Shown: piece by piece, positions 18,271 to 27,576 of the stretch
Layout of the letters: every line of letters starts with the position of its first letter
Numbering within the stretch: the first letter of the stretch is position 1
Source of the DNA: Catalinimonas niigatensis
GTDB lineage: Bacteria; Bacteroidota; Bacteroidia; Cytophagales; Cyclobacteriaceae
Length of the DNA stretch: 64,000 nt
Assembly: GCF_030506285.1 (NCBI RefSeq)
Contig: NZ_CP119422.1
Span: 5,133,501 to 5,197,500, forward strand
Direction of reading: 5' to 3'
Position numbers and translations under genes: made by a program
Notes under the pieces: generated by a model
The model's database searches: none
The model's input: the letters and a program-made list of their open reading frames with translations, nothing else
What the model was told of the DNA's origin: nothing

Positions 18271-21200
18271 TTATAGCCCTAAATTAACACCTACAGTAAA
18301 TGTCCTGGCCCGAGGGTAGGCATCATAATCATCGCCCCGATTCAGGTTGTTTTGCCCCCGGTTATTCACTTCAGGATCAAAGCCGGTATAATCGGTAAAG
18401 AGGAGTGGGTTTTGTGCACTCACATATACCCGGGCGTTGCGGATGAAGTTGGATACCGGTATGGTATAGCCCAATGAAATATTCTGTACCCTGATAAAGC
18501 TACCATCTTCAATGAAGTAATCGGAATCACGGTAAGAGTTGGCAAAATCACGGTTACCATTGATAACCGGGCGCGTAGCGCTAGTATTTTGAGGCGTCCA
18601 TGAATCGGTAAGTATGCTGGCGATCTGGTTGATTTTCTGTACGCCATCACCAATTTCCGACTGTTGCAGGTTTCTGATGTCATTTCCGTGTACACCTCTG
18701 AGGAATATACTGAGGTCAAAGTTCTTAAAATTCAAGGTTGACGTCAGTCCCCAGGTAAAATCAGGGTTAGGATCACCCATGATGATATAGTCATCCGGTG
18801 TGATTTCTCCATCATCGTTGGTATCCTGATAGCGAGGATAGCCAGGCTGGTCACCCGAACGCGAAGGGCTGTTGTCAATTTCCTCCTGTGACTGGAATAA
18901 CCCCAGATAACGGAACCCCCTCCAAACGCCAATCGGATTACCGGCTTCTACCCAGCTTCCATCCACGCCCAGGTGGCCGCTGGTAGAGCTGGAGAAAAAG
19001 GGTGTGCTACTACCCAAATCAGTAATTTGGTTGCGTAAAAAAGAGATGTTACCACTGATGTCCCATCTGAAATCCTGACGGTCAATAGCGATATAATTCA
19101 TGCTCAATTCAAAACCTTTGTTCTCCAGTGAACCGGAATTTTTCAGTACAGAACTGAATCCAAGGCTACTGGGAATGGTAACATAGAGTAACAAATCTTC
19201 GGTAGTGTTGTAGAAATAATCTGCGGTCAGGGTCAATTTATTTTCCAGGAAAGCAAAGTCCATCCCTATGTTAAACATCTGCGTTGACTCCCATTTCAGG
19301 TCAGGATTTCCCAAGCGGGCATCTGCCAGACCCAAGACCAGGTTACCGCCAAACACATAATTGTACTCACTGAGATTCGCCTGAGAGTTATACACCGGGA
19401 TTTCAGAGTTACCGGTAATTCCCCAGCTTGTTCTCAGCTTCAAATCACTCATGGCGGTAGCCAGAGGCGAGTTTTGGAAGAAGTCTTCTTCAATAATTCT
19501 CCATCCCAAAGCTACCGAAGGGAAGTTGGCCCACTTATTGGCCGCCCCAAATCTTGAAGAGCCATCCCGACGGTAAGAGAAAGTGAATAAATACTTCTCC
19601 ATCAGGTTATAGTTGACCCTTCCCAGGAATGATTTCAGTAACCACTCTCTGCGGTCAGAAAAAGGAATCTGGATATCCGTACCACCGCCTAAGGTAGCCT
19701 GATCCACACTGGTGGCCGACAGCCCCCGGTTAGTAGCGCTCATTCCTTCGTTGACTTCTTTCTGGAAGGTATATCCTGCTACCACATCTATGGCATGGTC
19801 TTCATTGAATTGTTTGTTATACGAGAGAATATTCTCATTCAGGATGTTGATAGAGTTTCGGTTGGCTTTGGTCAACTCACCGGCTCTGTCTCTGCCCAGG
19901 CGGGAATTTTCTACCGGGAAGAAAGTCGTTCTACCCGCATTGAGCACATCCGCACCAATACTGGTTTTGAAATTTAACCCTTCAATAATATTCAGGGTAA
20001 AGCCTGTATTTCCCAGTATACGGTTATTGTAATCACTGTCAGTTACAAATTCCAGTTCCTGTAGAGGATTGGTGGCAAAGCGGCCGTCGTAAGAGGCCAG
20101 ACCATAAGTCCCATCCGGATTCCTTACCGGCACGGTAGGGTCAAGGCCCAGCGCAGTGATGATGATACCACCGGGGCCACCCTGATCGGTAGGCGCATTA
20201 TTGGAGTTGGTACGGTTAAAAGACCAGCTGGAACTGATCGTCAGACGGTCATTCAGTGCGCTATTGTCCAGATTGAGCCTGATGCCATACCTGGAGAAAT
20301 CCGTATTTTCAATGATACCTTCATTGTTGAAATAGTTACCTACGATGGCATAGCGCATTTTTTCGTTTCCTCCTGAAAAACTCAACTGATGGTTGTTGAT
20401 TGTTCCTGGGCGGGTGACTTCATCCAGCCAGTTGGTACCTTCACCAATGGCGTCAATTTCTGCCTGGCTGTAGATAGGCGCTCCGCCCTGACTTTGCTCC
20501 AAAGTATTGAGGTAGGTAGCAAACTCACTTCCGTTCAACACATCAATTTTGTTGGCAATGGTTTGTACTGAGTATGAACCATCATATTCAATTTTGCTTT
20601 CACCGGCTCTTCCTCTTTTGGTGGTGATCAGCACTACCCCATTAGATCCTCTTGAACCATAAATAGAAGTAGCAGAAGCATCTTTCAGGATTTCAATGGA
20701 CTCAATGTCATTGGGGTTGATGGTAGACATGATGTTGGAAGGTTGACGACTTCCTCCCACGCCATAGGCACTGTTGTCGGGATAAATGGGAAAACCATCA
20801 ATGACATACAAAGGCTCGCTACCGCTGTTGATGGAATTAGAACCTCTGATCCTTACCGAAACGCCACCGCCAGGAGCCGCTGACGCTTGGGTTACCTGTA
20901 CGCCCGGTGCCCTGGCTTGAATGCCCTGATCAATGGAGGCCACCGGAAATTCTTTGACCGACTCTCCTTTGATAGAAGCTACTGAGCCTGTCAGGTCGCT
21001 TTTCTTGACAGTACCATAACCTACTACAACTACTTCGGAAAGCGACTGGAGATCAGGTGATAAATCTATGTTAATGGTGCTTCTGCCGTTAATTTCTACT
21101 TCAGTTGTTTCATAACCCACAGAAGAAAAAACTAGGGTAGTGGCACCGGAAGGAACAGTCAGATTGTAGTTTCCATCCACATCGGTAACAGTACCAGTGG

Positions 21201-21384
21201 TGCTGCCTTTGACCAGCACGTTTACTCCAGGCAATGCTGAATTATTTTCCAGGTCTTTTACCGTACCTCTTATGGTGGATTGGGCAAAAGAAAGCGAGGA
21301 GAATCCGAAGAAAAATAAACATAGGAGCCAGACAAAAAACTTGTCTGGCTTTAATTTGAATAGTAAAGGTCGTTGTACTTTCAT
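18271..21384 (-). CDS. susC: SusC/RagA-family TonB-dependent outer-membrane transporter
   Basis: TonB-dependent transporter for oligosaccharides, 1037 residues. A signal peptide ends near residue 34 (SLSFAQ). Residues 36-120 form a carboxypeptidase D regulatory-like domain (IRGTVKDLENNSALPGVNVLVKG). The signature EVVVVGYGTVKKSDLTGSV leads into the plug (YVIDGFPI, IESIEILKDASATSIYGSRG), followed by the 22-strand barrel ending in VGVNLGL. A complete SusC; no STN signalling domain is present, so control is likely through the AraC-type protein rather than an anti-sigma factor. The gene lies 407 bp downstream of that regulator on the same strand, and that gap should contain its promoter. Confidence 0.96.
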   Translation of the reverse strand: MKVQRPLLFKLKPDKFFVWLLCLFFFGFSSLSFAQSTIRGTVKDLENNSALPGVNVLVKGSTTGTVTDVDGNYNLTVPSGATTLVFSSVGYETTEVEINGRSTINIDLSPDLQSLSEVVVVGYGTVKKSDLTGSVASIKGESVKEFPVASIDQGIQARAPGVQVTQASAAPGGGVSVRIRGSNSINSGSEPLYVIDGFPIYPDNSAYGVGGSRQPSNIMSTINPNDIESIEILKDASATSIYGSRGSNGVVLITTKRGRAGESKIEYDGSYSVQTIANKIDVLNGSEFATYLNTLEQSQGGAPIYSQAEIDAIGEGTNWLDEVTRPGTINNHQLSFSGGNEKMRYAIVGNYFNNEGIIENTDFSRYGIRLNLDNSALNDRLTISSSWSFNRTNSNNAPTDQGGPGGIIITALGLDPTVPVRNPDGTYGLASYDGRFATNPLQELEFVTDSDYNNRILGNTGFTLNIIEGLNFKTSIGADVLNAGRTTFFPVENSRLGRDRAGELTKANRNSINILNENILSYNKQFNEDHAIDVVAGYTFQKEVNEGMSATNRGLSATSVDQATLGGGTDIQIPFSDRREWLLKSFLGRVNYNLMEKYLFTFSYRRDGSSRFGAANKWANFPSVALGWRIIEEDFFQNSPLATAMSDLKLRTSWGITGNSEIPVYNSQANLSEYNYVFGGNLVLGLADARLGNPDLKWESTQMFNIGMDFAFLENKLTLTADYFYNTTEDLLLYVTIPSSLGFSSVLKNSGSLENKGFELSMNYIAIDRQDFRWDISGNISFLRNQITDLGSSTPFFSSSTSGHLGVDGSWVEAGNPIGVWRGFRYLGLFQSQEEIDNSPSRSGDQPGYPRYQDTNDDGEITPDDYIIMGDPNPDFTWGLTSTLNFKNFDLSIFLRGVHGNDIRNLQQSEIGDGVQKINQIASILTDSWTPQNTSATRPVINGNRDFANSYRDSDYFIEDGSFIRVQNISLGYTIPVSNFIRNARVYVSAQNPLLFTDYTGFDPEVNNRGQNNLNRGDDYDAYPRARTFTVGVNLGL

Positions 21385-21791
21385 AAAAAAAGGATTTGGT
21401 AGATAATGGATTTTTTATGCCGTAGCAGCAAAACAATATTTCAGAATGAAAAATGAATGTGCTAGTTCTTTGAGTACAGGGAAAAACGAAGGAGATTCCC
21501 TTTCATCTTTGGAAAGGTATCGGCAATTCTTTCAGAAATAAATGATCCATCTTATGAAAGAATGGACTATCTTATCCAATAATCAAAAAATTGTATTATT
21601 TACCCCTGATATCAAAATAGCTTTGCCATTTTATTAATATAGTAAGGAATAATTCGTTTATTTTGTAGTGTAAAAAAGTTTTTGAATTTTACAGAATGAA
21701 GGAGTCTTGGAATTAGAAATTGAGCAGCATTTCTTCCGGTTAGCAGGATTTATACAGATAGAGTGAGGGGGTGATTATGGTAAGTAAAACT
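21385..21791 (-). other. Intergenic region upstream of susC
   Basis: This 407-bp gap holds no credible gene. It should contain the susC promoter and leader. No perfect Bacteroidota -7 box was found. Its clearest structure is the group of CTTTC/GAAAG half-sites at 21499-21563, listed separately. The part near 21575-21680 is very AT-rich. Confidence 0.6.
21499..21563. promoter_or_regulatory. Paired inverted repeats upstream of susC, candidate regulator site
   Basis: Four CTTTC/GAAAG half-sites form two inverted repeats: CCTTTC (21499-21504) with GAAAGG (21512-21517), and ATTCTTTCA (21526-21534) with TGAAAGAAT (21555-21563), the latter a perfect 9-bp match with centres 29 bp apart, close to three helical turns. 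Placement between the AraC-type gene and susC makes regulator binding a reasonable guess; it is not proven. Confidence 0.35.
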
Positions 21792-22682
21792 TTACATTTT
21801 GTCTCTTTTTCTGTATTCCAGCGGCGACATTTGCATGACTTTTTTAAATATTCTGGAAAAGTAATACGGGTCCTGATAACCTACTTTATGGGCCACCTCC
21901 TTCACATAGAGCTGGGAAATATCCAGCAACTGGCAGGCATACTGTATCTTGAGCTGTATAAAGTGGTCCACGGGAGAAAAGCCGGTCTTTTGGGTAAATA
22001 ATTTGGAGTAATGTGCGACAGACAAACCCGCCTGATCAGCCAGTTCTTTGAGCGAGAGGGCTTCGCCCACATGGTTTTTCATAAAAGCAATATTCTGGGA
22101 GATGACATCATTGTCTTTGATATTCTGGTGGTGCATAAACTGATCAGGATACAGAAAGGAAGCCAGCAGCCGGTGAAAGCTCAGACTGACATATTCAAGA
22201 TGTGATTTGACATAACCCATAGACAAAGTGTGAATCAGATCTTTGAAAAGGCTGATGCGAAAGTCTTCATCCATGGTATGATGGGCTAACAAAGAGGCCC
22301 TTTTTCCAAAACTGGAAATCAGTTGATCAGTCTTGCTTCCGTCAAAATGTACCCAGTAAATAGTCCATGCACCTTTCTCTTTGGTACTGTAATGATGCGG
22401 AATATTTTTAGGGATAATGATGTAATCATTTTTAGAAAGAAAATAGATCTCTTCTCCAATACATACTTCACCACTTCCGTTGGTTACATAAATCAGAATA
22501 TTTTCATTTGATCCCTGGCTCCTTTTACGAAAATGGAAACGAGCATGAGGATAAAACCCGATATCTGTAATGTATAAATCGCTGGTCAAAGCATTTAACT
22601 GAAGTTGATTTCTTACCGAAGAAGGTAAAACGATACTTTGCTCACCTACGAATCCATCCTTCTTATTTTTCATCATCATCAT
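21792..22682 (-). CDS. AraC-family transcriptional regulator with cupin sensor domain
   Basis: Likely sugar-responsive activator of the flanking operons. Residues about 58-115 form the AraC-type cupin (ILIYVTNGSGEVCIGEEIYFL, IIIPKNIPHHY, WTIYWVHFDG). Residues about 195-296 hold the two helix-turn-helix units: SLKELADQAGLSVAHYSKLF with TGFSPVDHFIQLKI, then VKEVAHKVGYQDPYYFSRIFK with SPLEYRK. Four consecutive ATG codons at 22673-22682 make the exact start uncertain. The gene is divergent from the MFS sugar porter (67 bp apart) and lies upstream of susC, so it is well placed to control both arms of the locus. Confidence 0.93.
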   Translation of the reverse strand: MMMMKNKKDGFVGEQSIVLPSSVRNQLQLNALTSDLYITDIGFYPHARFHFRKRSQGSNENILIYVTNGSGEVCIGEEIYFLSKNDYIIIPKNIPHHYSTKEKGAWTIYWVHFDGSKTDQLISSFGKRASLLAHHTMDEDFRISLFKDLIHTLSMGYVKSHLEYVSLSFHRLLASFLYPDQFMHHQNIKDNDVISQNIAFMKNHVGEALSLKELADQAGLSVAHYSKLFTQKTGFSPVDHFIQLKIQYACQLLDISQLYVKEVAHKVGYQDPYYFSRIFKKVMQMSPLEYRKRDKM

Positions 22683-22749
22683 AATATAGTCCAGTGATTC
22701 CGAAGATAACGCATTTTCTGCTGTTTCTCAATTGCCTTATTTTACTCTT

Positions 22750-24174
22750 ATGCTGGTCAAAGAAAAATTTAACTTTCAATACATCCTTGCCATCTCTTTG
22801 GTTTCAGCCTTGGGCGGCTTATTGTTTGGTTACGACTGGGTGGTTATTGGCGGGGCCAAGCCTTTTTATGAAAGGTTTTTTGGTATTACCAACCAATCTG
22901 CCCTTCAGGGCTGGGCAGTCAGTTGTGCCTTGATAGGCTGTATCGTGGGAGCCGTAAGTTCAGGAAAGATTACTGATGCACTGGGCAGGAAAGTGCCTTT
23001 AATTATGTCGGCAGTGCTTTTTACCGTATCTGCCATCGGCACGGGTATGATAGATACACTAAACTGGTTTATCATATACCGCATTCTGGGAGGAATAGGG
23101 ATTGGACTGGCCTCTACCATTTCTCCGATCTATATCGCCGAACTGGCTCCAGCCCACTATCGCGGAAGGTTGGTTTCGCTGAATCAGCTGACCATTGTGA
23201 TTGGCATCCTGGCCGCCCAGATCATCAACTACCTGATCGCCGAATCTATTCCTACGGGCAGCACCGATGCAGAGATTGCAGCTTCCTGGAATGGGCAGAT
23301 GGGATGGAGATGGATGTTTTGGGCGGAAGTGATTCCTGCATTTACTTTCTTTGCCCTGGCCTTTTTTATTCCCGAAAGTCCGCGCTGGCTGGCAAAGCAA
23401 TCCCGATGGGCGGAAGTTAATAGAACACTTTCCAGAATTGGAGGAAAAGCCTATGCTACAACTGGACAGGAAGAGATTCAACACTCTTTACAGACTCAAA
23501 CACATCAGCCGCAAAATACCAACCTGCTTGGCAAAAACAACCGCTTTATATTGTTGATAGGGATGGTGCTGGCAGTGTTCCAGCAATGGTGCGGGATTAA
23601 TGTGGTTTTTAATTACGCGGATGAAATATTTTCTGCTGCCGGCTACTCCATCAACGATGCCCTGTTCAATATTGTCATCACCGGTATAGTCAATCTGGTG
23701 TTCACCTTTGTCGCCATCCGAACGATAGATCAGTGGGGACGCAGAAAACTGTTATTATTAGGTTCACTAGGTTTGGCCATTACCTATGCTTTGCTGGCTT
23801 TCTGCTATCTGACCGATATCAAAGGTGTGTTTGCCCTTTCCCTGGTGCTGATCGGGATTGCCATCTATGCTATGTCACTGGCTCCGGTAGTCTGGGTAGT
23901 GCTGTCAGAAATCTTTCCCAATCGCATTCGTGGAGTAGCCATGGCCATCGCCACCACTGCCCTTTGGGTAGCTTCTTTTATCCTTACCTATACCTTTCCC
24001 ATATTCAATAGTGGCCTGGGTACTTCGGGAACCTTCTTTCTTTACAGCATCATCTGTCTGGCAGGTTTTGTTTTCGTTCTTCGGACCCTGCCCGAAACCA
24101 AAAATAAATCGCTGGAAGAAATAGAATCGGAAATCCTGACGAATCAAACGGAAGCAAAAGTCCTGGATGCATGA
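22750..24174 (+). CDS. MFS sugar:proton symporter (sugar porter family)
   Basis: Inner-membrane monosaccharide importer with 12 predicted segments, 474 residues. Family signatures: LFGYDWVVIGGA in helix 1, ALGRKVPL after helix 2, the PESPRWL motif at the end of the first half, DQWGRRKLLLLG after helix 8 and PETKNKSLEEIE at the C-terminus. The ATG at 22750 is preferred over a TTG at 22732, giving a normal n-terminus. Likely carries the monosaccharide released by the nearby GH2 and GH36 enzymes; galactose is the best guess because an aldose 1-epimerase ends the operon. Its stop overlaps the next start (ATGA), so it is translationally coupled to the DUF5107 gene. Confidence 0.93.
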   Translation: MLVKEKFNFQYILAISLVSALGGLLFGYDWVVIGGAKPFYERFFGITNQSALQGWAVSCALIGCIVGAVSSGKITDALGRKVPLIMSAVLFTVSAIGTGMIDTLNWFIIYRILGGIGIGLASTISPIYIAELAPAHYRGRLVSLNQLTIVIGILAAQIINYLIAESIPTGSTDAEIAASWNGQMGWRWMFWAEVIPAFTFFALAFFIPESPRWLAKQSRWAEVNRTLSRIGGKAYATTGQEEIQHSLQTQTHQPQNTNLLGKNNRFILLIGMVLAVFQQWCGINVVFNYADEIFSAAGYSINDALFNIVITGIVNLVFTFVAIRTIDQWGRRKLLLLGSLGLAITYALLAFCYLTDIKGVFALSLVLIGIAIYAMSLAPVVWVVLSEIFPNRIRGVAMAIATTALWVASFILTYTFPIFNSGLGTSGTFFLYSIICLAGFVFVLRTLPETKNKSLEEIESEILTNQTEAKVLDA

Positions 24175-27100
24175 AAAAAACAGAAGATAGCATAAGCACT
24201 CCATCCTCTAAAGAAACGATGAAGGTAAGTGCCTGGAGTGAATCCGTCACGATTCCTACTTATCCCATCGGTGAAGCTGAAAAGTACCCGATGTTTCTGG
24301 AAAAAAGAGTATATCAGGGGAGTAGCGGTGTAGTTTATCCTTATCCCGTTGTAGAGAAAATCCATGATGAAAAAGTGGATCATGAATGGCTGGGCGTGTT
24401 TCTGGAAAATGATTTTCTTAAGATCATGATCCTGCCCGAACTGGGAGGGAGGGTACAGATGGCTTACGACAAAATGAAGCAACGCCATTTTGTGTACTAC
24501 AACCAGGTCATCAAACCGGCATTGGTGGGTTTAACCGGTCCCTGGATTTCCGGCGGCATTGAGTTCAACTGGCCGCAGCACCATCGCCCTACCACCTATG
24601 ATCCGGTGGATTTTTGCATAGAAGCAAATGCGGATGGCAGCCAAACGGTCTGGGTCAATGAAATTGAGCGCATGTTCGGCACCAAAGGCAAAGCCGGCTT
24701 TACCCTCCATCCCGATAAAGCTTATCTGGAAATCAAAGTAGATCTGTATAATCGTACGCCTTTTCCACAGACTTTTCTCTGGTGGGCCAACCCTGCTGTC
24801 AAAGTCAATGACGAATATCAATCAGTTTTTCCTCCTGATGTGCATGCAGTATTTGACCACGGCAAACGCGATGTGTCCCACTTTCCTATCGCCAAAGGCA
24901 CTTACTACAAAGTAGATTATTCTGCCGGCGTGGACATCTCCCGTTATAAAAATATTCCCGTACCTACTTCCTACATGGCGGTCAACAGCCAGTATGATTT
25001 TGTAGGAGGATATGAAAACGATAGCAAAGGAGGCCTCTTGCACGTCGCCAATCACCATGTGTCGCCCGGAAAGAAGCAGTGGACCTGGGGAAACGGTGAT
25101 TTTGGCCGGGCCTGGGACCGTAACTTGACCGACGAAGATGGGCCTTATATTGAGCTGATGTGTGGGGTATTTACCGATAATCAGCCGGATTTTTCCTGGT
25201 TGCAGCCCTACGAACAGAAAAGTTTTACCCAGTATTTTATGCCTTATCAGGAGTTGGGGATGGTGAAGAATGCCAACCAGCACGCGATGGTCAATCTGGA
25301 AGTGGAGAATGGTGAAGCTACGCTCAGAGTATATACCACCGGTTTTTTTCCTAACACACACTTGCTACTGTTTGCTAAAGGAGAAAAAATCTGGGAAGAT
25401 CAGCATGATTTTGCTCAGGGTACAGTATATGCGCAGAAAATTAAAGTGGCAGAAACCCTATCGCCTGACGAGCTCAAAGTGGTGGTGCTGAAAGAAGATC
25501 AGCGGAAACTGATTTCCTGGCAGATGGATAAATCAGATTCTGCCGACATCCCTGAACCTGCCAAAGCAGCGCTGGAACCAGAACAGATTGAAAGCACTGA
25601 ATTGCTCTACCTGAACGGACTTCACCTGGAGCAGTACAGGCATGCTACCTATCAACCTACCGATTATTACCGGGAAGCTTTGCGCCGTGATCCAGAAGAT
25701 ATTCGTAACAATACTGCCTTGGGCTTATGGCTGATGCGCCGGGCACAGTTTCAGGAGGCAGAGCAGCATTTTCGGAAAGCCATTGAAAGATGGACGGTAA
25801 GAAATCCTAATCCTTATGATGGAGAAGCGTATTACTTCCTGGGTATCTGCCTGAAGATGCAGCAACACTACCAGGAAGCCTATGAGGCATTGTACAAAGC
25901 CTGCTGGAATGCAGCCTGGCAAAATGCGGCTTACTTTCATCTTGCACAAATAGATGCGCATCGGCAGGATTGGGAACTGGCGCTGGAGCACATAGAAAAA
26001 TCATTGATCAGAAACAGCCAACATCATCAGGCGCGGCACTTGAAAATTATCCTGCTACGGAAATTGGGAAGAAAGGAACAGGCCTTTTCTTATGTAAAGG
26101 AGTCTATCAAAACAGATACTTTTAACCTGGGAGCACTTTACGAGAAATACCTATTGACAAAGGATTCCCGCATACTGGATGAATTTCTTTTTCTGATACG
26201 AAATCATTCTTTCAACTTTGCAGCATTTGCCCTGGATTATGCACTGTCAGGCTGTTATGAAGAAGCCATTGCTATTTTATCCCTACATCAGACGGAGTAT
26301 GATCGTCCTAATCCTCTGCTGGCGTATTACAAAGCTTGGTTTGCTCATCAGGCAGGTAATGCAACAGAAGCCAAAACCTATTATGCTGAAGCAGCAGCCC
26401 AATCTCCGGATTTTGGTTTTCCCAACCGCCTGGATGAGGTGATGGCATTGCAACAGGCTCTTAAAATCAATCCTCAGGATTACCGAGCGCACTATTTTCT
26501 GGGCAACTTTTTCTATGCTTTTAGGCAACATCAGCTTGCGATCAGCCATTGGGAAAAAGCGGCTGCATTGCAGGATGATAACCCAATCACCTATCGCAAT
26601 CTCGCGCTGGCGTATTTCAACAAAACTGCTGAGCCTGAGAAAGCACTGAAGTTTTTGGAAAAAGCTTTCTACATGGACGAAGGTTCGGCACGACTGCTGA
26701 TGGAACTGGACCAATTGTATAAAAGCTTAAATCGCTCTTCCCAGGAGAGGCTGGCTTTTCTGGAAAAATACCCGGAGCTGGTGGCTTTCAGAGATGATCT
26801 TTTCCTGGAGCGGATTACGCTTTTCAATACGCTGGATAGGTACGAAAAGGCGCTTGACTTATTGAGCAGCCGAACTTTCCATCCCTGGGAAGGAGGTGAG
26901 GGGAAAGTCCCGGCGCAATATCTTTACAGTCGCATCGCTTTGGCCTATCAGCATATCCAACATCAGCAGTATACTCAGGCCATAGAGCATCTGACGCTGG
27001 CACAGGAATACCCGGAAAATCTGGGAGAAGGTAAATTATTTGGTGCGCAGGAGAATGATATTTTCTACTGGCTCGGCTGTGCTTACGATGGATTAAATGA

Positions 27101-27545
27101 TCGCAAAAAAGCGGAAGAAGCCTGGGAAAAAGCTTCTGTAGGATTGTCTGAGCCTGAGCCTGCTATCTTTTACAATGATCAGCAACCCGATAAAATCTTT
27201 TACCAGGGTTTGGCTTTGCTGAAGCTCAACCGACAGGAGGAAGCGCATTGCAGGTTCCACAAACTCATTTCTTTCGCAGAGGAACGTGTTACCCAAAAAG
27301 TAAAAATAGATTATTTCGCAGTATCCCTGCCTGATCTGCTGCTGTGGGAAGAGGATCTACAGGCCAGAAACACCCTGTTCTGCCATTATCTGATGGGCCT
27401 GGGCTATCTGGGCCTGGGAGATACAGAGAAAGCAAAAGCTTCATTTCAAAAAGCCCAGCAACTGGACATCCACCATCAGGGAGTGCATTGGCATCACCAA
27501 ATGGCTTTGGACATTCATGTAAAACCGCATTTCACCAAATTTTAG
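24171..27545 (+). CDS. DUF5107 and TPR-repeat protein
   Basis: An 1124-residue protein without signal peptide, so probably cytoplasmic. Residues about 20-360 match DUF5107, whose beta-sandwich resembles aldose-epimerase/carbohydrate-binding folds (FLKIMILPELGGRVQMAYDK, GPWISGGIEFNWPQHHRPT, WWANPAVKVND, WTWGNGDFGRAWDRNLTDEDGPYIELM). The rest is made of tetratricopeptide repeats: a first group near 510-700 (ALRRDPEDIRNNTALGLWLM, ALYKACWNAAWQNAAYFHLA), then near 800-870 and 940-1110. The start codon overlaps the MFS stop. An internal ATG at 24219 would remove 16 residues. DUF5107-TPR proteins often sit beside sugar porters; their reaction is unknown. A role in sensing or modifying imported sugar is inference. 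Confidence 0.88.
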   Translation: MKKTEDSISTPSSKETMKVSAWSESVTIPTYPIGEAEKYPMFLEKRVYQGSSGVVYPYPVVEKIHDEKVDHEWLGVFLENDFLKIMILPELGGRVQMAYDKMKQRHFVYYNQVIKPALVGLTGPWISGGIEFNWPQHHRPTTYDPVDFCIEANADGSQTVWVNEIERMFGTKGKAGFTLHPDKAYLEIKVDLYNRTPFPQTFLWWANPAVKVNDEYQSVFPPDVHAVFDHGKRDVSHFPIAKGTYYKVDYSAGVDISRYKNIPVPTSYMAVNSQYDFVGGYENDSKGGLLHVANHHVSPGKKQWTWGNGDFGRAWDRNLTDEDGPYIELMCGVFTDNQPDFSWLQPYEQKSFTQYFMPYQELGMVKNANQHAMVNLEVENGEATLRVYTTGFFPNTHLLLFAKGEKIWEDQHDFAQGTVYAQKIKVAETLSPDELKVVVLKEDQRKLISWQMDKSDSADIPEPAKAALEPEQIESTELLYLNGLHLEQYRHATYQPTDYYREALRRDPEDIRNNTALGLWLMRRAQFQEAEQHFRKAIERWTVRNPNPYDGEAYYFLGICLKMQQHYQEAYEALYKACWNAAWQNAAYFHLAQIDAHRQDWELALEHIEKSLIRNSQHHQARHLKIILLRKLGRKEQAFSYVKESIKTDTFNLGALYEKYLLTKDSRILDEFLFLIRNHSFNFAAFALDYALSGCYEEAIAILSLHQTEYDRPNPLLAYYKAWFAHQAGNATEAKTYYAEAAAQSPDFGFPNRLDEVMALQQALKINPQDYRAHYFLGNFFYAFRQHQLAISHWEKAAALQDDNPITYRNLALAYFNKTAEPEKALKFLEKAFYMDEGSARLLMELDQLYKSLNRSSQERLAFLEKYPELVAFRDDLFLERITLFNTLDRYEKALDLLSSRTFHPWEGGEGKVPAQYLYSRIALAYQHIQHQQYTQAIEHLTLAQEYPENLGEGKLFGAQENDIFYWLGCAYDGLNDRKKAEEAWEKASVGLSEPEPAIFYNDQQPDKIFYQGLALLKLNRQEEAHCRFHKLISFAEERVTQKVKIDYFAVSLPDLLLWEEDLQARNTLFCHYLMGLGYLGLGDTEKAKASFQKAQQLDIHHQGVHWHHQMALDIHVKPHFTKF

Positions 27546-27576
27546 CATCAAGACAACCTATCCTATGCATCAACTT

